A stretch of 64,000 nucleotides of DNA from Tissierellales bacterium (GTDB lineage Bacteria; Bacillota; Clostridia; Tissierellales; Tissierellaceae): contig JACIXZ010000005.1 in the NCBI GenBank assembly GCA_014360205.1, positions 62,001 to 126,000 of the forward strand, written 5' to 3'. A program made the position numbers and the translations under genes. Positions 44,217 through 55,100 of this stretch are shown here, piece after piece (position 1 is the first letter of the stretch; every line of letters starts with the position of its first letter). Below the pieces are notes generated by a model, which was given only the letters and a program-made list of their open reading frames with translations, did not search any database and was not told the origin of the DNA.

Positions 44217-45953
44217 CTATTTAGCTGGAATTAATATAATTTGTCCAGGATAAATAAGGTTAGGATTTTTCAGTTTGTTGTACTCAGCTAATCTTTGCCA
44301 TGGAACATTATATCTTAATCCTATTCTATATAGATTTTCTCCCCTTTGTACAATGTGTTTGGTATCTTCTGATGGTTTAGTTGGATCTGTTGGTTCGGTT
44401 GGTGTTGTAGGAGCAGTAACTACTTTTATTCTTCCTTCTACTCTAGGCCCTAGCATTTCTGTTAAAGCAACATACTCAGCTAATACATCTGATAATAGCC
44501 CTCCTTCACCAACAAATGGTTTGTTAGCAAACATGGTGTAACCATCTCCTCCTGCTGCAAGGAAGTCATTTGTAGCCATAGTATAAGTTTCTTCTAGTTC
44601 AATAGGCTTGCCATTTATAGTAATAGAAACTATCCTTTCTCCTACTGGTTTTGATGGATCAAAAGTATAATTTAACCCACTTACATGTGGAAAATGCCCT
44701 GCTGGATCTGGATAAGCACTAACCCCATGTTCTAAAGCTTTCCATATTTCTTCGCCAGTCACTTCAATGACAGCGACAGTGTTAGTAAATGGGAAAGCAG
44801 TTAATATTTCTCCTAAAGTGATTTCTCCTTCATCTATAGATGCTCTAATGCCTCCGCCATTTGTAAGAGCAAAATCCGCTCCAGTAAATGATCTCATAGC
44901 ATCTGTGATTAAATTCCCTAGATTAGTTTCTCCTGTTCTAACTAGTTCTCTAGTTCCTTCAAGTTTTACTTCAGTTCTTCCAACAACAACATTCTTTAAA
45001 GGCTCGTTTTTCTGAACTAATTCTTCTACCATCTTTGCTATTTCTTCATCAGGCTCAGTTTCTTTTAATTCTTCATAAGTCATTACTTCAGCAGTTCTCT
45101 TAACAATCTTACCATTGTCAAATTCTAATTTAACAAATCCTACATCTTGAGTGTATGATCCTGCTTGAACTATTAAAGTATCATTCACAAGCATACCTCC
45201 ATCAAGTATATGATGGCTATGCCCGTCAACTATTAAATCTATACCTTCTACTTTTTCAGCTAACATATTTGCTGTATTTACACTTGATTCATCTATACCT
45301 AAATGTACTAATGCAATAATAACATCTGCACCTTTTTCTTTAAGTTCTTTTACACATTTTTCTCCAGTGCTTACAACATCAGCAAATTCAATGCCTGTTG
45401 TGTTAGATGGATGGGATTTATATTTTGTTTCGTCAGTTGCTAGACCAAATATACCTACTTTTAGTCCATTATCCATTTCTTTTATTACATATGGTTCGAA
45501 ATCTGAAGTTTTATCAGATTCCTTGATGATATTAGCACCCAAAATTGGAAACTCTGCCATGTTCTTTAATTCTAACAACCTATTATAACCGTAGTTGAAA
45601 TCATGATTCCCTGGTGTCATAGCATCAAATCCCATTTTATTCATTATCTTTACTATCTCTTCGCCTTGAGTCAAATTAACATCAATTGTTCCATGAAAAG
45701 TATCTCCTGCATTTAAAAATAATACATTAGGATCACTCTCTCTAAGTCCATTTACAACGCTTGCAAGCTTTGCAAACCCTAACTCTTTACTACCTGCATT
45801 TTCAGCAACTCTACCATGCATGTCATTTACATGAACAATTGTCAAGGTTTCATTGCCTTCTGCATGTGATATGTTTGCTGGTACAACGAGAATACTTAAT
45901 ACCATAGCAAATGAAAGTACAAAACTAAGAAACTTCTTGTTTTTGATACTCAT
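44217..45953 (-). CDS. Secreted 5'-nucleotidase/UshA-type phosphoesterase with C-terminal LysM
   Basis: A 578-residue exported enzyme. A signal peptide (about 1-32, cleavage near SHA) is followed by the metallophosphatase domain (IVHVNDMHGRV, NAGDTFHG, GNHDFNYGY, VDGHSHH), the 5'-nucleotidase C-terminal domain (GGGIRASIDEGEITLGEIL), a Thr/Pro linker and one LysM at about 530-578 (HIVQRGENLYRIGLRYNV). It should dephosphorylate nucleotides outside the cell while LysM holds it on peptidoglycan. I use the ATG at 45953 with GGGGGA upstream; a longer start at 46019 lacks one. Together with the nucleoside hydrolase and deoD it could support scavenging. Confidence 0.9.
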   Translation of the reverse strand: MSIKNKKFLSFVLSFAMVLSILVVPANISHAEGNETLTIVHVNDMHGRVAENAGSKELGFAKLASVVNGLRESDPNVLFLNAGDTFHGTIDVNLTQGEEIVKIMNKMGFDAMTPGNHDFNYGYNRLLELKNMAEFPILGANIIKESDKTSDFEPYVIKEMDNGLKVGIFGLATDETKYKSHPSNTTGIEFADVVSTGEKCVKELKEKGADVIIALVHLGIDESSVNTANMLAEKVEGIDLIVDGHSHHILDGGMLVNDTLIVQAGSYTQDVGFVKLEFDNGKIVKRTAEVMTYEELKETEPDEEIAKMVEELVQKNEPLKNVVVGRTEVKLEGTRELVRTGETNLGNLITDAMRSFTGADFALTNGGGIRASIDEGEITLGEILTAFPFTNTVAVIEVTGEEIWKALEHGVSAYPDPAGHFPHVSGLNYTFDPSKPVGERIVSITINGKPIELEETYTMATNDFLAAGGDGYTMFANKPFVGEGGLLSDVLAEYVALTEMLGPRVEGRIKVVTAPTTPTEPTDPTKPSEDTKHIVQRGENLYRIGLRYNVPWQRLAEYNKLKNPNLIYPGQIILIPAK

Positions 45954-46064
45954 AAAAATCCCCCTTTTATTATTATCACTGCTTTTTTTATATACCCAAG
46001 AGAAATAAAAAATACACAAAAATTCATAATTTATAGATAAAATATTCTCTCTTTAATAAAAAAT

Positions 46065-46100
46065 CCTAAGTAGAATATCCATTCGGATATTTTACTTAGG
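46065..46100 (-). terminator. Rho-independent terminator after the secreted helical-repeat gene
   Basis: CCTAAGTA-AATATCC pairs with GGATATT-TACTTAGG (one internal mismatch) around ATTC; on the minus strand ATTTTTTATT follows. Confidence 0.82.
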
Positions 46101-46120
46101 ATAAAATTCTTGAAAATGTA

Positions 46121-47470
46121 TTAATTTATAGTGATGCTGAGATTTGGTACAATCACATTGTCTAAATACACAAAAACAGCAACTATCTCAGTCCCGGTCT
46201 TTGTTAGTAAGACAAACCCATTATTTAATACTGCTATATCATCATTTGGAGCTGTTCCTAATCTTACCTTTACTCTTGAGTTGTCAATGTTATTTAAATT
46301 TAATTTACCAACATATTGTCCATCTGAAAATTCTGTTGGTTTGAATCCCCATGTTATTTGTGCCATTTCTAATTCTCTAAGTTTTAGTTCAGCTTCTATT
46401 AGCTTAGCTAGGTTAGTTACTAGAGATTTGTTCTCTTGTGAAAGATTTTCATAAGCTGCTCTTGCTTTAATAATGTTATTTCTATCAGATAATTTTACAT
46501 TGTCTTTAGCTGGTAGAGCATTAATCAAATTCACCACATTTTGAACGCTAGTAGTATTTTCTTCGTTTGCTACCACCCTGGTCAATTCATTATTTATCAC
46601 GCCGTTTACTTCAACTGTTACTACGAAATTAGAAACATTTGAGTTAACTAAATATTTAAAAACACCATATTTAGTTGTCACTGTCTCTCCATTGACTTTA
46701 ACAACAACATTTGTTAAGTTCTCTGGTATATTAATTTTCCCCGTCAATACAACTTCTTTGTTAGATCTAGTTAGCTTTGGTTCTTCTATCCATCGTAAAG
46801 TTATGCGCTCAAGATAGTTAACTCTTTCTAAAGCTTGATTGACTCTAGTTAACATAGTTTGATATTCTTGATTTGTTGAAGCACTTGAGCCTAGTAATTT
46901 CTTAAGTTGATTTAAGGCTTCTTTTGCTTCAATTATTGTTGCTTTATCACTAATTTTTATGCTTTCTAAACTAGGTATTTTAGCAACTTTTTCTCTAGCA
47001 ATTTGAAAAGCTTTTTCTAAGGTCAAAATTGGTAAAGTCTTTGTGTCAATGTTTTGTTCATAAAGTTTTACTTTCCCTACATAAACTCCAAGTACTAGTT
47101 TATCAAGATTGTTTTTGTTCATAAGTTGACTGAACTTGCCTTCCCTATCTAAATTCACTACCACATTGTTCAATTTAACTTTTATCTTAGTATTGCCTTT
47201 AAAATGTGATAAATCCATACCATCAACTTTGATGTTCCCTGAGATTTGGACTAAGTTTTTAGCCTTAGTCTCTTTTAACTCGAGATTTTCAACCTCGATC
47301 TTGTTTTTTAAGCTACTAATTATCTGATCATTTATAGAAACTTTCTCTGAAATTTTAACTTCAGCTTTGCCTTTTCCTTTAGCATTTGTACTATCAGCAA
47401 AGGCTACCCCTGTGCTTAATGTCATTGCCAATGCTAAACTTAAAGATGTAAGTTTAAACAGTCCTTTCAT
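46121..47470 (-). CDS. Secreted protein with helical repeats, function unknown
   Basis: A 449-residue protein with a signal peptide cleaved near AFA (about 25). It alternates short beta-sandwich-like stretches (60-130, 215-300, 385-449) with two helical repeats, at about 135-205 and about 305-365. Both helical repeats follow the pattern of a common clostridial surface domain: DNVKLSDRNNIIKARAAYEN, then NKSLVTNLAKL and AELKLREL. I see no enzyme motif or wall anchor; it may be released or bound non-covalently. GGGGTG precedes the ATG. Monocistronic, with a terminator at 46065-46100. Confidence 0.75.
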   Translation of the reverse strand: MKGLFKLTSLSLALAMTLSTGVAFADSTNAKGKGKAEVKISEKVSINDQIISSLKNKIEVENLELKETKAKNLVQISGNIKVDGMDLSHFKGNTKIKVKLNNVVVNLDREGKFSQLMNKNNLDKLVLGVYVGKVKLYEQNIDTKTLPILTLEKAFQIAREKVAKIPSLESIKISDKATIIEAKEALNQLKKLLGSSASTNQEYQTMLTRVNQALERVNYLERITLRWIEEPKLTRSNKEVVLTGKINIPENLTNVVVKVNGETVTTKYGVFKYLVNSNVSNFVVTVEVNGVINNELTRVVANEENTTSVQNVVNLINALPAKDNVKLSDRNNIIKARAAYENLSQENKSLVTNLAKLIEAELKLRELEMAQITWGFKPTEFSDGQYVGKLNLNNIDNSRVKVRLGTAPNDDIAVLNNGFVLLTKTGTEIVAVFVYLDNVIVPNLSITIN

Positions 47471-47562
47471 TTTTTACACCCCTTTATATATTATCTACAC
47501 CTATATTATATCACTTAGAATTAGTTTTAATCAGATTATGGAAATTGTAATAAAAATGAAAT

Positions 47563-47606
47563 AAAGCATCATTTCTATGCATTTATGCATTTCGAAATGA
47601 TGCTTT
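47563..47606 (-). terminator. Terminator of the Wzz/BY-kinase gene
   Basis: AAAGCATCATTTC and GAAATGATGCTTT pair over 13 bases; inside the loop ATGCA and TGCAT can also pair. On the minus strand TATTTCATTTTTA follows. Confidence 0.7.
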
Positions 47607-47622
47607 TATAAAGAGTCTACAT

Positions 47623-48966
47623 TTATGAATAATCTTTTAAGTATAGGTATGAATATCCATAAAACTTTTCTTCTTCAAGAGGAATTTTATTTAATGCAAC
47701 TCCAACTATGTTAGCTTTAACATTATTTAATAAATCTACAGTGTGTTTAGCTAATTCAAGTTTTGTCTCATTTACTCCCACAACTATAATAGTTCCATCC
47801 GAAAGTGCTGCTAATTCCAATCCATCAGCCACAAAACTAGATGCAGGTGTATCGATAATAACTTTATCAAAATTTTCTTTAGCTAATTCCATAAAACTTT
47901 TAATTTTATCAGTGTTTAGCAATTCTAATGAATTTACATTTTGAATTTTGCCTATAGGAATAAAGTATAAGTTATCACTTAAGACATTACTGAATAATAA
48001 ATTTTCAGCTTGAACTTTATCTAATAGAAAATCTGCAATACCCAATTTATCTTTAAAATTGAACTGTTCACTTAAACTTGGATGTTTCATATTAAAATCT
48101 ACAAGCAAAACTTTTTCTTTTGAATTTGACAATGATTTAGCTAAATTAAATGCTATATAGGACTTGCCCTCTTCTTCCATAGCGGATGTTATTACATAAC
48201 TCTTTAGATCCTTGTTGTTTCCATATTTAATATTAGTTTTCATTAATCTAAAAGATTCCAATATTTTTTGATTTGTATTTTCTTTGTTTTTAGTGGTTTT
48301 TCCACTCGGTATAGTTGCTATTACTGGCAATGATAAATAATTGTTTACTTCAATTGGCGTCTTAATAGTGTCGTTAAAATATTCTATTGCAAAAGAAGCA
48401 AATATACCTATCATTATCCCTAGAATAGCTCCTATAGCCAAATTAAGCACTGTATTTTTCTCTATTGGTTCTTTAGGCTCTATCGCTTTGTCTATTAATG
48501 ATATGGATTCTACTTCAAGATATCTTCCAACATTATTAATAAACAAAGTAGATAATTCATTAGCAATTGAAACTGCTAATTCAGGACTTTCATTTTTGAC
48601 CGTTATTCTTATTATTGGGGCTGAGCTAGTCTGATATACACTTACATTTTCCTGATAATCTTTAAATTCTAAATCTTCAATTTCTAGATTTCTAACTAGT
48701 TGATCATATATCGATCTAGATCTCAAAATATCAATACAGGTAGCAATAAATCTCTGCTCCTTTTGAAGTTCTTGAGAATCATTCACTACCTCAGTTTTTT
48801 CGGTTTGAGGTCTTATAACCATCAAAGTTGTAAACGCTTCATATTCATAGCTTTTTACTAAACTAAATCCTAACCCTAACAATGTAAAGATAACTGTTGA
48901 AATAATTATTAGTTTCTTATGTTTACTCAGCAAAAAAAATATTTCTCTTAAGCTTATTTCTTCCAA
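47623..48966 (-). CDS. Wzz-type chain-length regulator fused to a bacterial tyrosine kinase
   Basis: A 447-residue protein that joins the polysaccharide co-polymerase and its BY-kinase, split as CapA/CapB or YwqC/YwqD in many Firmicutes. Transmembrane helices lie at about 18-37 and 172-196; the kinase domain follows, with Walker A SAMEEEGKS at 261-269, Walker A' VDFNMKHP at about 289-296 (the usual second Asp and Arg are replaced by Asn and Lys), Walker B IIDTP at 370-374 and a five-tyrosine tail (Y436, Y438, Y440, Y442, Y446) for autophosphorylation. It should set the length of a surface polysaccharide. No cluster of glycosyltransferases adjoins it. Confidence 0.88.
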   Translation of the reverse strand: MEEISLREIFFLLSKHKKLIIISTVIFTLLGLGFSLVKSYEYEAFTTLMVIRPQTEKTEVVNDSQELQKEQRFIATCIDILRSRSIYDQLVRNLEIEDLEFKDYQENVSVYQTSSAPIIRITVKNESPELAVSIANELSTLFINNVGRYLEVESISLIDKAIEPKEPIEKNTVLNLAIGAILGIMIGIFASFAIEYFNDTIKTPIEVNNYLSLPVIATIPSGKTTKNKENTNQKILESFRLMKTNIKYGNNKDLKSYVITSAMEEEGKSYIAFNLAKSLSNSKEKVLLVDFNMKHPSLSEQFNFKDKLGIADFLLDKVQAENLLFSNVLSDNLYFIPIGKIQNVNSLELLNTDKIKSFMELAKENFDKVIIDTPASSFVADGLELAALSDGTIIVVGVNETKLELAKHTVDLLNNVKANIVGVALNKIPLEEEKFYGYSYLYLKDYS

Positions 48967-49123
48967 ATATGTATCCTCCCCATATATTCCTATTTTGATG
49001 TAATATCGTTTATATTATATAATAATATTGATATGTCCTCAATACCCAAATTAACTTAAATGTAATATAAAAAATCTCTGTATTGATGTATAATTAAGAT
49101 ATAAAAATAAAGGGAGTGATTTT

Positions 49124-52066
49124 ATGAAGCGCATTATGTCATTTGTGCTGGCCTTGATACTATTGATGAGTACAAGTACTATAGTATCAGCAGAGAATCC
49201 ATATCAATCTCAAGGTGAATTTTTAAATAAGCTTGGAGTAATAATTGGAGATGGAAAAGACAATTTAAATCTTGATGGGAAGCTTACTCGAGAGCAAATG
49301 GTGGTTATTATTTCTAGGCTCTACGGCAAAGAAGACGTTGCTAAAAACTACAAAGGAGTAAATGTATTTAAAGACCTCGGTTCTAAACAGTCAGACTATA
49401 TTCCATATATTTTGTGGGCTAGAAATGAAGGCCTCATAGTAGGCATGACTAGCACAGAGTTTGGCTATGGACAACCTGTGACTGTTCAGCAGTTTCAAAC
49501 TGTTCTTCTAAGGGCTTTGGGTTACAATGAAGAAGCCAAGAATTGGTCAAATGTGCCAACTTTAGCTCAAAATCTTGGGATAATGAAAGATTTAAACTTC
49601 CCTCCTTCAAAAACTCTTACTCGAGGGGAAGCATCAGCTATGATTTATAATGCTCTTGCACTGCCTGTAAAGGGAAGCACCGTTTCCCTTTTAGCAGTGC
49701 TCAATTTAATTCCATTGGATATAAGTTATGATGCAAAAGTTATTAATGATTCTTTAAATTTAAAAGGATCTGTCAAAGATGTAGATGAATTAAAATTATA
49801 CTTAAAATCCAATAATGGAATACAAACTTTAAACATCCCTTTAAATTCAGATGGTTCATTTGACTTTACTAAAGATGATTTGTCTTTAGGAACATATGAA
49901 TATATAATCTTTAGTGGTTCAAAATCAACTGGAATTAAGACTTTCGTAATATCAGATATAAAGTTTGATATTTCAAGCATATTTGCAGACAATTTAAAAG
50001 AGATAAAGATAAATTTAAATAAGCCAGTTGATACAAATCTTTCAAGTTTCGTATACAACTATGAAACAAACGCCGGTGCTATAAATAGAGTTTACTACGA
50101 AAATGGAGATAAAACTATTGTACTCGTATTAAACGGAACAATGGAAAACAACAAAGAATATACATTGACTGCAAGAAATATCAGATCAACAACTAATGAA
50201 TTTATAGAATTCAAAGATAAAACCTTTACTGCAAATGATACAACTCCTCCTAGAGTAACTGGTATAGATGTTTTAGGAACTACTGGAATAAGAATTAATT
50301 TTTCAGAACCAATTAAAACAGTACCTTCAATGACTAACTTCAATATAAATGCTACTACATCGCTATCAAACCCAGTGCTATCATATAAATCCATAGAGTT
50401 AAGATATTCTACATCTACCACATTGGCACCGGGGACTTATACTATATTGACTCAAGGCTTGGAAGATTTTGCAGGTAACAAGATGAATATAGACACTAGA
50501 TCTTTTACCATTATAAAAGATACACTACCCCCTGAAATTATAAAATCAACAGCTTCATTGGATCAATTGACATTAGAGTTTAACGAACTAATTAATCCAA
50601 TGACAGTAACTAAAGAAAGCATATATTGGAAACAAGATGGAGTGTATAGAAAGTATCCAGATTCCATAACCGTAGATGGTAAAAAAGTCATAGCAGTATT
50701 TAACGAAAACCCTATTCCAAATAAAGAAACTAGCATCTTTATAGAAGGAATTGGAGATTATTCTGATAACAAGATATCACAAGCTCTAATAAAAGTAACT
50801 CCAACAGTTGACTCAAGAAAGCCTGAAGTCGTTTCAGCAGTAGTTGATGATAATGGTAAATTTATAAAAGTAATCTTCAACAAGACTGTAGTTGGAAATA
50901 TACCTAATAGTTATAACGTAGTGGATAAAAATGGAAGCTTAATACTAATAAAAGATGTGGTTGGAAGTGGCAGAGAATATACTGTAAACTTCTACAGTGT
51001 GCTCCCAAAAGGTGATATTAAGCTAAGCATATCCGAAATAAAAGATATGAGTGGCACAAAGATAGAGCCATTTACTACCACCCTAAATGTCAAAGATTAT
51101 GAAAGTCCAAGATTAGTAAATTATTCGGGCTATGGAAATACAATCATCATGGAGTTTTCAAAGCCTATGGATGAGAAGACCACAAGCTATCTATATAACT
51201 ACATTGCAAAAATAGGCGGGACAGAAGTCTATCTAGTGCAGGGCACTCAAATAAGCTTAAGCCCCGATTTAAAAACTTTGACAATAGTATTGCCTGATTA
51301 TATGTATGGTAAAAAAGTAATGATAGGTGCTGCTGATAACCTTACTAATCTTGAAATCAGAGGTTTAAAAGATACATCTGGCAATTTCACAGATCCATTA
51401 GTATTGAGTCTAAAATTTGAAGGCACTGCTACTGGAAATGGGAAAGTAGTTGATTTTTATCCAAATATATCAGGTAAACAAGCAGTTTTAGCAGAGCCTA
51501 ATCTCATAAAAGTAAAGTTTAATATGCCAATAATAAAAGCTGATATATCGGATTTTGTAGTTGCAGGACATACTATTTCAAGAGTAATTGTAGATGGTTC
51601 AAATATTGTTCAAATTATACTAGCAGACAGCACGACATATATTCAACCAAATACAACTGTGATTCCAAATACGAACAAAATAATGACATCGATTGGCACA
51701 AATGTAGACCCGGGTCTATTTAATGTAGTAGATGAAGTAAGTCCAGTTCTAAAGAGCAATTTAGTGATGATAAATGGAAACAATATGGAGATAACCTTTA
51801 GTGAGCCTTTAGAAGAAGAGGGAGCTAGCCTTTATAGAAGAGATCTTCAAATAATTAGACTGGCTGACAATAAAGTATTGAGTACGGATGATTACACAAC
51901 AACTGTAAAATCAACAGATAAATCAACTTTAGTAATCACATTAAAATCAAAGCCAATTCAATCAAAGTATGCTGTCAGAGTAATTGATAATCCTATATAT
52001 ATCAGAGATACTTCAGGAAACTTAGTAAAGCCATCTCAAATGATTGAGACTATAAATGCATTTTAA
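49124..52066 (+). CDS. Large SLH-anchored surface protein with SbsA-type Ig repeats
   Basis: A 980-residue exported protein: signal peptide (1-23, after VSA), an SLH-type region to about 205, then about eight beta-sandwich repeats of roughly 90-100 residues of the bacterial Ig/SbsA (Big_5) kind, with recurrent motifs such as TTPPRVTGIDVLG, LPPEIIKSTASLDQLTLEFNE and SRKPEVVSAVVDDNGK. It should be tethered to the wall polymer and face outward. Its SLH part is paralogous to the complete small protein at 16263. A reverse-oriented giant SLH protein is next door. GGGAGTG precedes the ATG; a 17-pair hairpin follows the stop. Confidence 0.88.
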   Translation: MKRIMSFVLALILLMSTSTIVSAENPYQSQGEFLNKLGVIIGDGKDNLNLDGKLTREQMVVIISRLYGKEDVAKNYKGVNVFKDLGSKQSDYIPYILWARNEGLIVGMTSTEFGYGQPVTVQQFQTVLLRALGYNEEAKNWSNVPTLAQNLGIMKDLNFPPSKTLTRGEASAMIYNALALPVKGSTVSLLAVLNLIPLDISYDAKVINDSLNLKGSVKDVDELKLYLKSNNGIQTLNIPLNSDGSFDFTKDDLSLGTYEYIIFSGSKSTGIKTFVISDIKFDISSIFADNLKEIKINLNKPVDTNLSSFVYNYETNAGAINRVYYENGDKTIVLVLNGTMENNKEYTLTARNIRSTTNEFIEFKDKTFTANDTTPPRVTGIDVLGTTGIRINFSEPIKTVPSMTNFNINATTSLSNPVLSYKSIELRYSTSTTLAPGTYTILTQGLEDFAGNKMNIDTRSFTIIKDTLPPEIIKSTASLDQLTLEFNELINPMTVTKESIYWKQDGVYRKYPDSITVDGKKVIAVFNENPIPNKETSIFIEGIGDYSDNKISQALIKVTPTVDSRKPEVVSAVVDDNGKFIKVIFNKTVVGNIPNSYNVVDKNGSLILIKDVVGSGREYTVNFYSVLPKGDIKLSISEIKDMSGTKIEPFTTTLNVKDYESPRLVNYSGYGNTIIMEFSKPMDEKTTSYLYNYIAKIGGTEVYLVQGTQISLSPDLKTLTIVLPDYMYGKKVMIGAADNLTNLEIRGLKDTSGNFTDPLVLSLKFEGTATGNGKVVDFYPNISGKQAVLAEPNLIKVKFNMPIIKADISDFVVAGHTISRVIVDGSNIVQIILADSTTYIQPNTTVIPNTNKIMTSIGTNVDPGLFNVVDEVSPVLKSNLVMINGNNMEITFSEPLEEEGASLYRRDLQIIRLADNKVLSTDDYTTTVKSTDKSTLVITLKSKPIQSKYAVRVIDNPIYIRDTSGNLVKPSQMIETINAF

Positions 52067-52103
52067 AAAACCACAGTGAACATTTCGTTCACTGTGGTTT
52101 TTT
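52065..52103. terminator. Bidirectional terminator between the two large surface-protein genes
   Basis: AAAAAACCACAGTGAAC and its complement form a perfect 17-pair stem around ATTTC, starting at the SLH/Ig stop and serving the convergent 1695-residue gene as well. Confidence 0.9.
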
Positions 52104-52123
52104 AATTTATACCATATACTTTT

Positions 52124-55100
52124 CTATCTTATTGTCTTTATGAAATCTTCTAGTATATATGCTGCAATAGCTCTAGTGATTTCATTTTTCCCTTTGTTCT
52201 TGATTGCCTCATTAGGAAGTTCGATAACATATCTGCCATCTTTCAAATCGATATTCTTATATCCCAAATATCTATTTAAAGCTTCCTCCATTTCATCTAT
52301 AGTCACCGTTTGATTAGGTGCAAACCTCTTGTTAGCATATCCAGACATTATATTGTTTTCTACAGCCCATGCTACTGATCTTCCATAGTCATGCTCTATC
52401 TTTACATCGTTGAAATTTGTTTTGTTATATTGGCTTAAATCTTCACTATCTATAGTTGAAAGAGCTTGAGCTAACATAGCACGTGTAAATGGGCTGTTAG
52501 GTCTAAATGCTTGGCTTGGTGAATCCAATAATAAGCCCCTAGATGTAACATAATATACTGAATTAGCATACCATGAGTCACTCTTGACATCATTAAACTC
52601 TATCTTGATTTCAGGTGCTAATAATACTATCTCACTTCTGTCTCTAACTCTTATTCGAGGTAAAAATTCAGTATCTGAGGACATATTCTCACCTATAGAG
52701 GATATACCCGTTACTTCTACTCTATCGCCAACTTTGATATGAGAGAGTGAAACATTTTTAGTTATATATCCATTTATATAGACAATCACACCATCAACTA
52801 TCAATTGACCAACTACACCATTTGCATCAGTCTTAATATCTTCAACTGTCCCAGTGAATTTAACTAGTCTTCCAAGGTTTTCAATCGATATAGCTTGTTG
52901 AGGTGAAACTACTAGAGGTTCAACTGGATTTATTGTGCTGTCTATGACAGTTATTTTTTGAACTTGGATCTGTCTTTCTCCTTGATATTCATCTATATTC
53001 CCGAGCACTCTTACCTTTTGCCCTACTTCTACCCCAGATGATACAGGGAATAAATTGATCCCTCCTGTTTCATCTTGAATATATATGCAGTCAAAGAATC
53101 CTTTGTTATCATCAGAACCATTGTATACATCGGTAGTAACTATGCCTTCTACTAATACTTGAGTCCCTATAGGCAAAGTATGAACTTCAGATATTGGGTT
53201 TATATCTTTTAATGAAACTAAGATATTTTCTACTATGTTGTAATTGCTATATGGCAGAGTTCCTGCATTGTCAACCTCTACCTGAACTTCAAAGTTCGAC
53301 ATAAATGCCCCACCTGCTGCTATTACTGTAGCTGTGTTGCCATTTTCATAAGTTATTTCCTCACTAGCCATCAAAAGCAATCTATCATTGTATTTTGGTG
53401 GAAGTGGATTTCCATCTTTGTCATCATCTGCTGAAAAAGTTGTTTCATGTCCACTTATGATTGGCAATACAGTGTTTGGTAGCACAGAAGTAGGTAATCC
53501 GTTCTCATCAACTGCATGAATAGTCGATCCTCCATATTGGCTAAATACTTGAGATGGATCTAATCCTTGAGTGAACGGATTAACATATCCATTGTGGTCA
53601 GTTAGATAAAGTCTTTGCGGTTGTCCTCCATTTAACACATTATCTTTAGCTTCATCGTCAGTTATTCTAAGCCTTGCTCCAATAGCTTCTAGTATCTTAT
53701 TTTGTTGTGCAGCCATATGTTGATCTGGAGTGAATGCAGGATTATTCTTTAAATTTGAATAGCTTTCGTAGTAATCTCCCCATCCTGTTAGTATTAAAGT
53801 TTTCCCTTGCTTAGCAAAGTTTTCAACTGCTTGAATTTCAGCATCTGAGTAGCTCTTCCAAGGAATTCTTCCTGTACTTCCATTTCTTCTACTTGGCACA
53901 GTAAATATGAACATCTCATATTTTGGGTTATTTAGTGCTGAAATCAATTCTTCAGAAGTATTTAGTTCCACCACTCTGATATCATAATTTGCAGCTAATG
54001 CAGCAAAGTTCCCCATGCTAGCTTTGTAGTTTCCTGCAACATACTCGTTGTCATGCGATGCATCTATTCCAACATATATTAATCTATCCCTATCTCTTAC
54101 ATTGATATCTAGTTCTTTAGTAAATGTCATTTCTTCCCCGTTTGACTCAATGACTGCTGTTACATATACTGTATATTTCCCAGGTGTTGTAAATGTATGA
54201 GAAATCTCATGATTTATCATGCCACCACTTGCAGGTATTGTTTGATTTGGTGTATCACGATAAATCACTGAACCGTTCTTAAGCTGATACTCTATAGATT
54301 TTAGAGTAGCAGGAGTAGATTCGTTATTAAATAATTTTGTTGTTATCTTTAAGCTTTCATCTGTAACAGGCATCATCTGATCATAGAAAAGGCTATCTAT
54401 GCCTAATTTTGGTGCGGAACCTAGCCAAATAGGCGCAGTTACAGCTATATCTCCATCTTCTTGAACCACTTGTACAAAATAGTATCCTGGAGTTGGATCT
54501 TCAATAGTAGTCTCAAATTCTATAGAGTTAGATCCTACTGTTTCTTTTACTACAGCTTTGCCCCCATTTGAAATTATTGAAAGTGTTTGTATCTTGTCAT
54601 TAGGATCTGGGTCATTTACAGATACTTTGATAGTTGCACTTTCTGGAACTTCATCTAAAATTGTTCCCAATAAATTATCGTTTAATGTATAAACGATATC
54701 TAGATTGTTGTCTTCAGTAGCCCAAACCCTCATTTCTCTAAGTGCTGCATAAAGTCCGTCTAAAGAAAGATCATTTGTGTATATTACAGTTCGAGCAGTG
54801 TTAGAATCTCCCCATTTACCCTTGTGGTTGTCTTGATTGTTTGTAGGGGCTAAGTGCCAACCTTTATCCAATGCTTTTATATATTGGTCGTATGATCTAA
54901 AGTATCCGCCACTTCCTACTGCACCTTCTCCATTGCCTACTTCAATCAAACTTATTCTTTGGTCTATAACAGGATCCAAATACCCAAAGTCTGCAAAATT
55001 TCCAAAAGTTGGTCCCGGGTGATTAAATTGAGATATTGAATTCGGAGTGTCTTTTAACAACTGATAATATTGTTGAAGTCCTAAATTATTAGTCTTGTTA

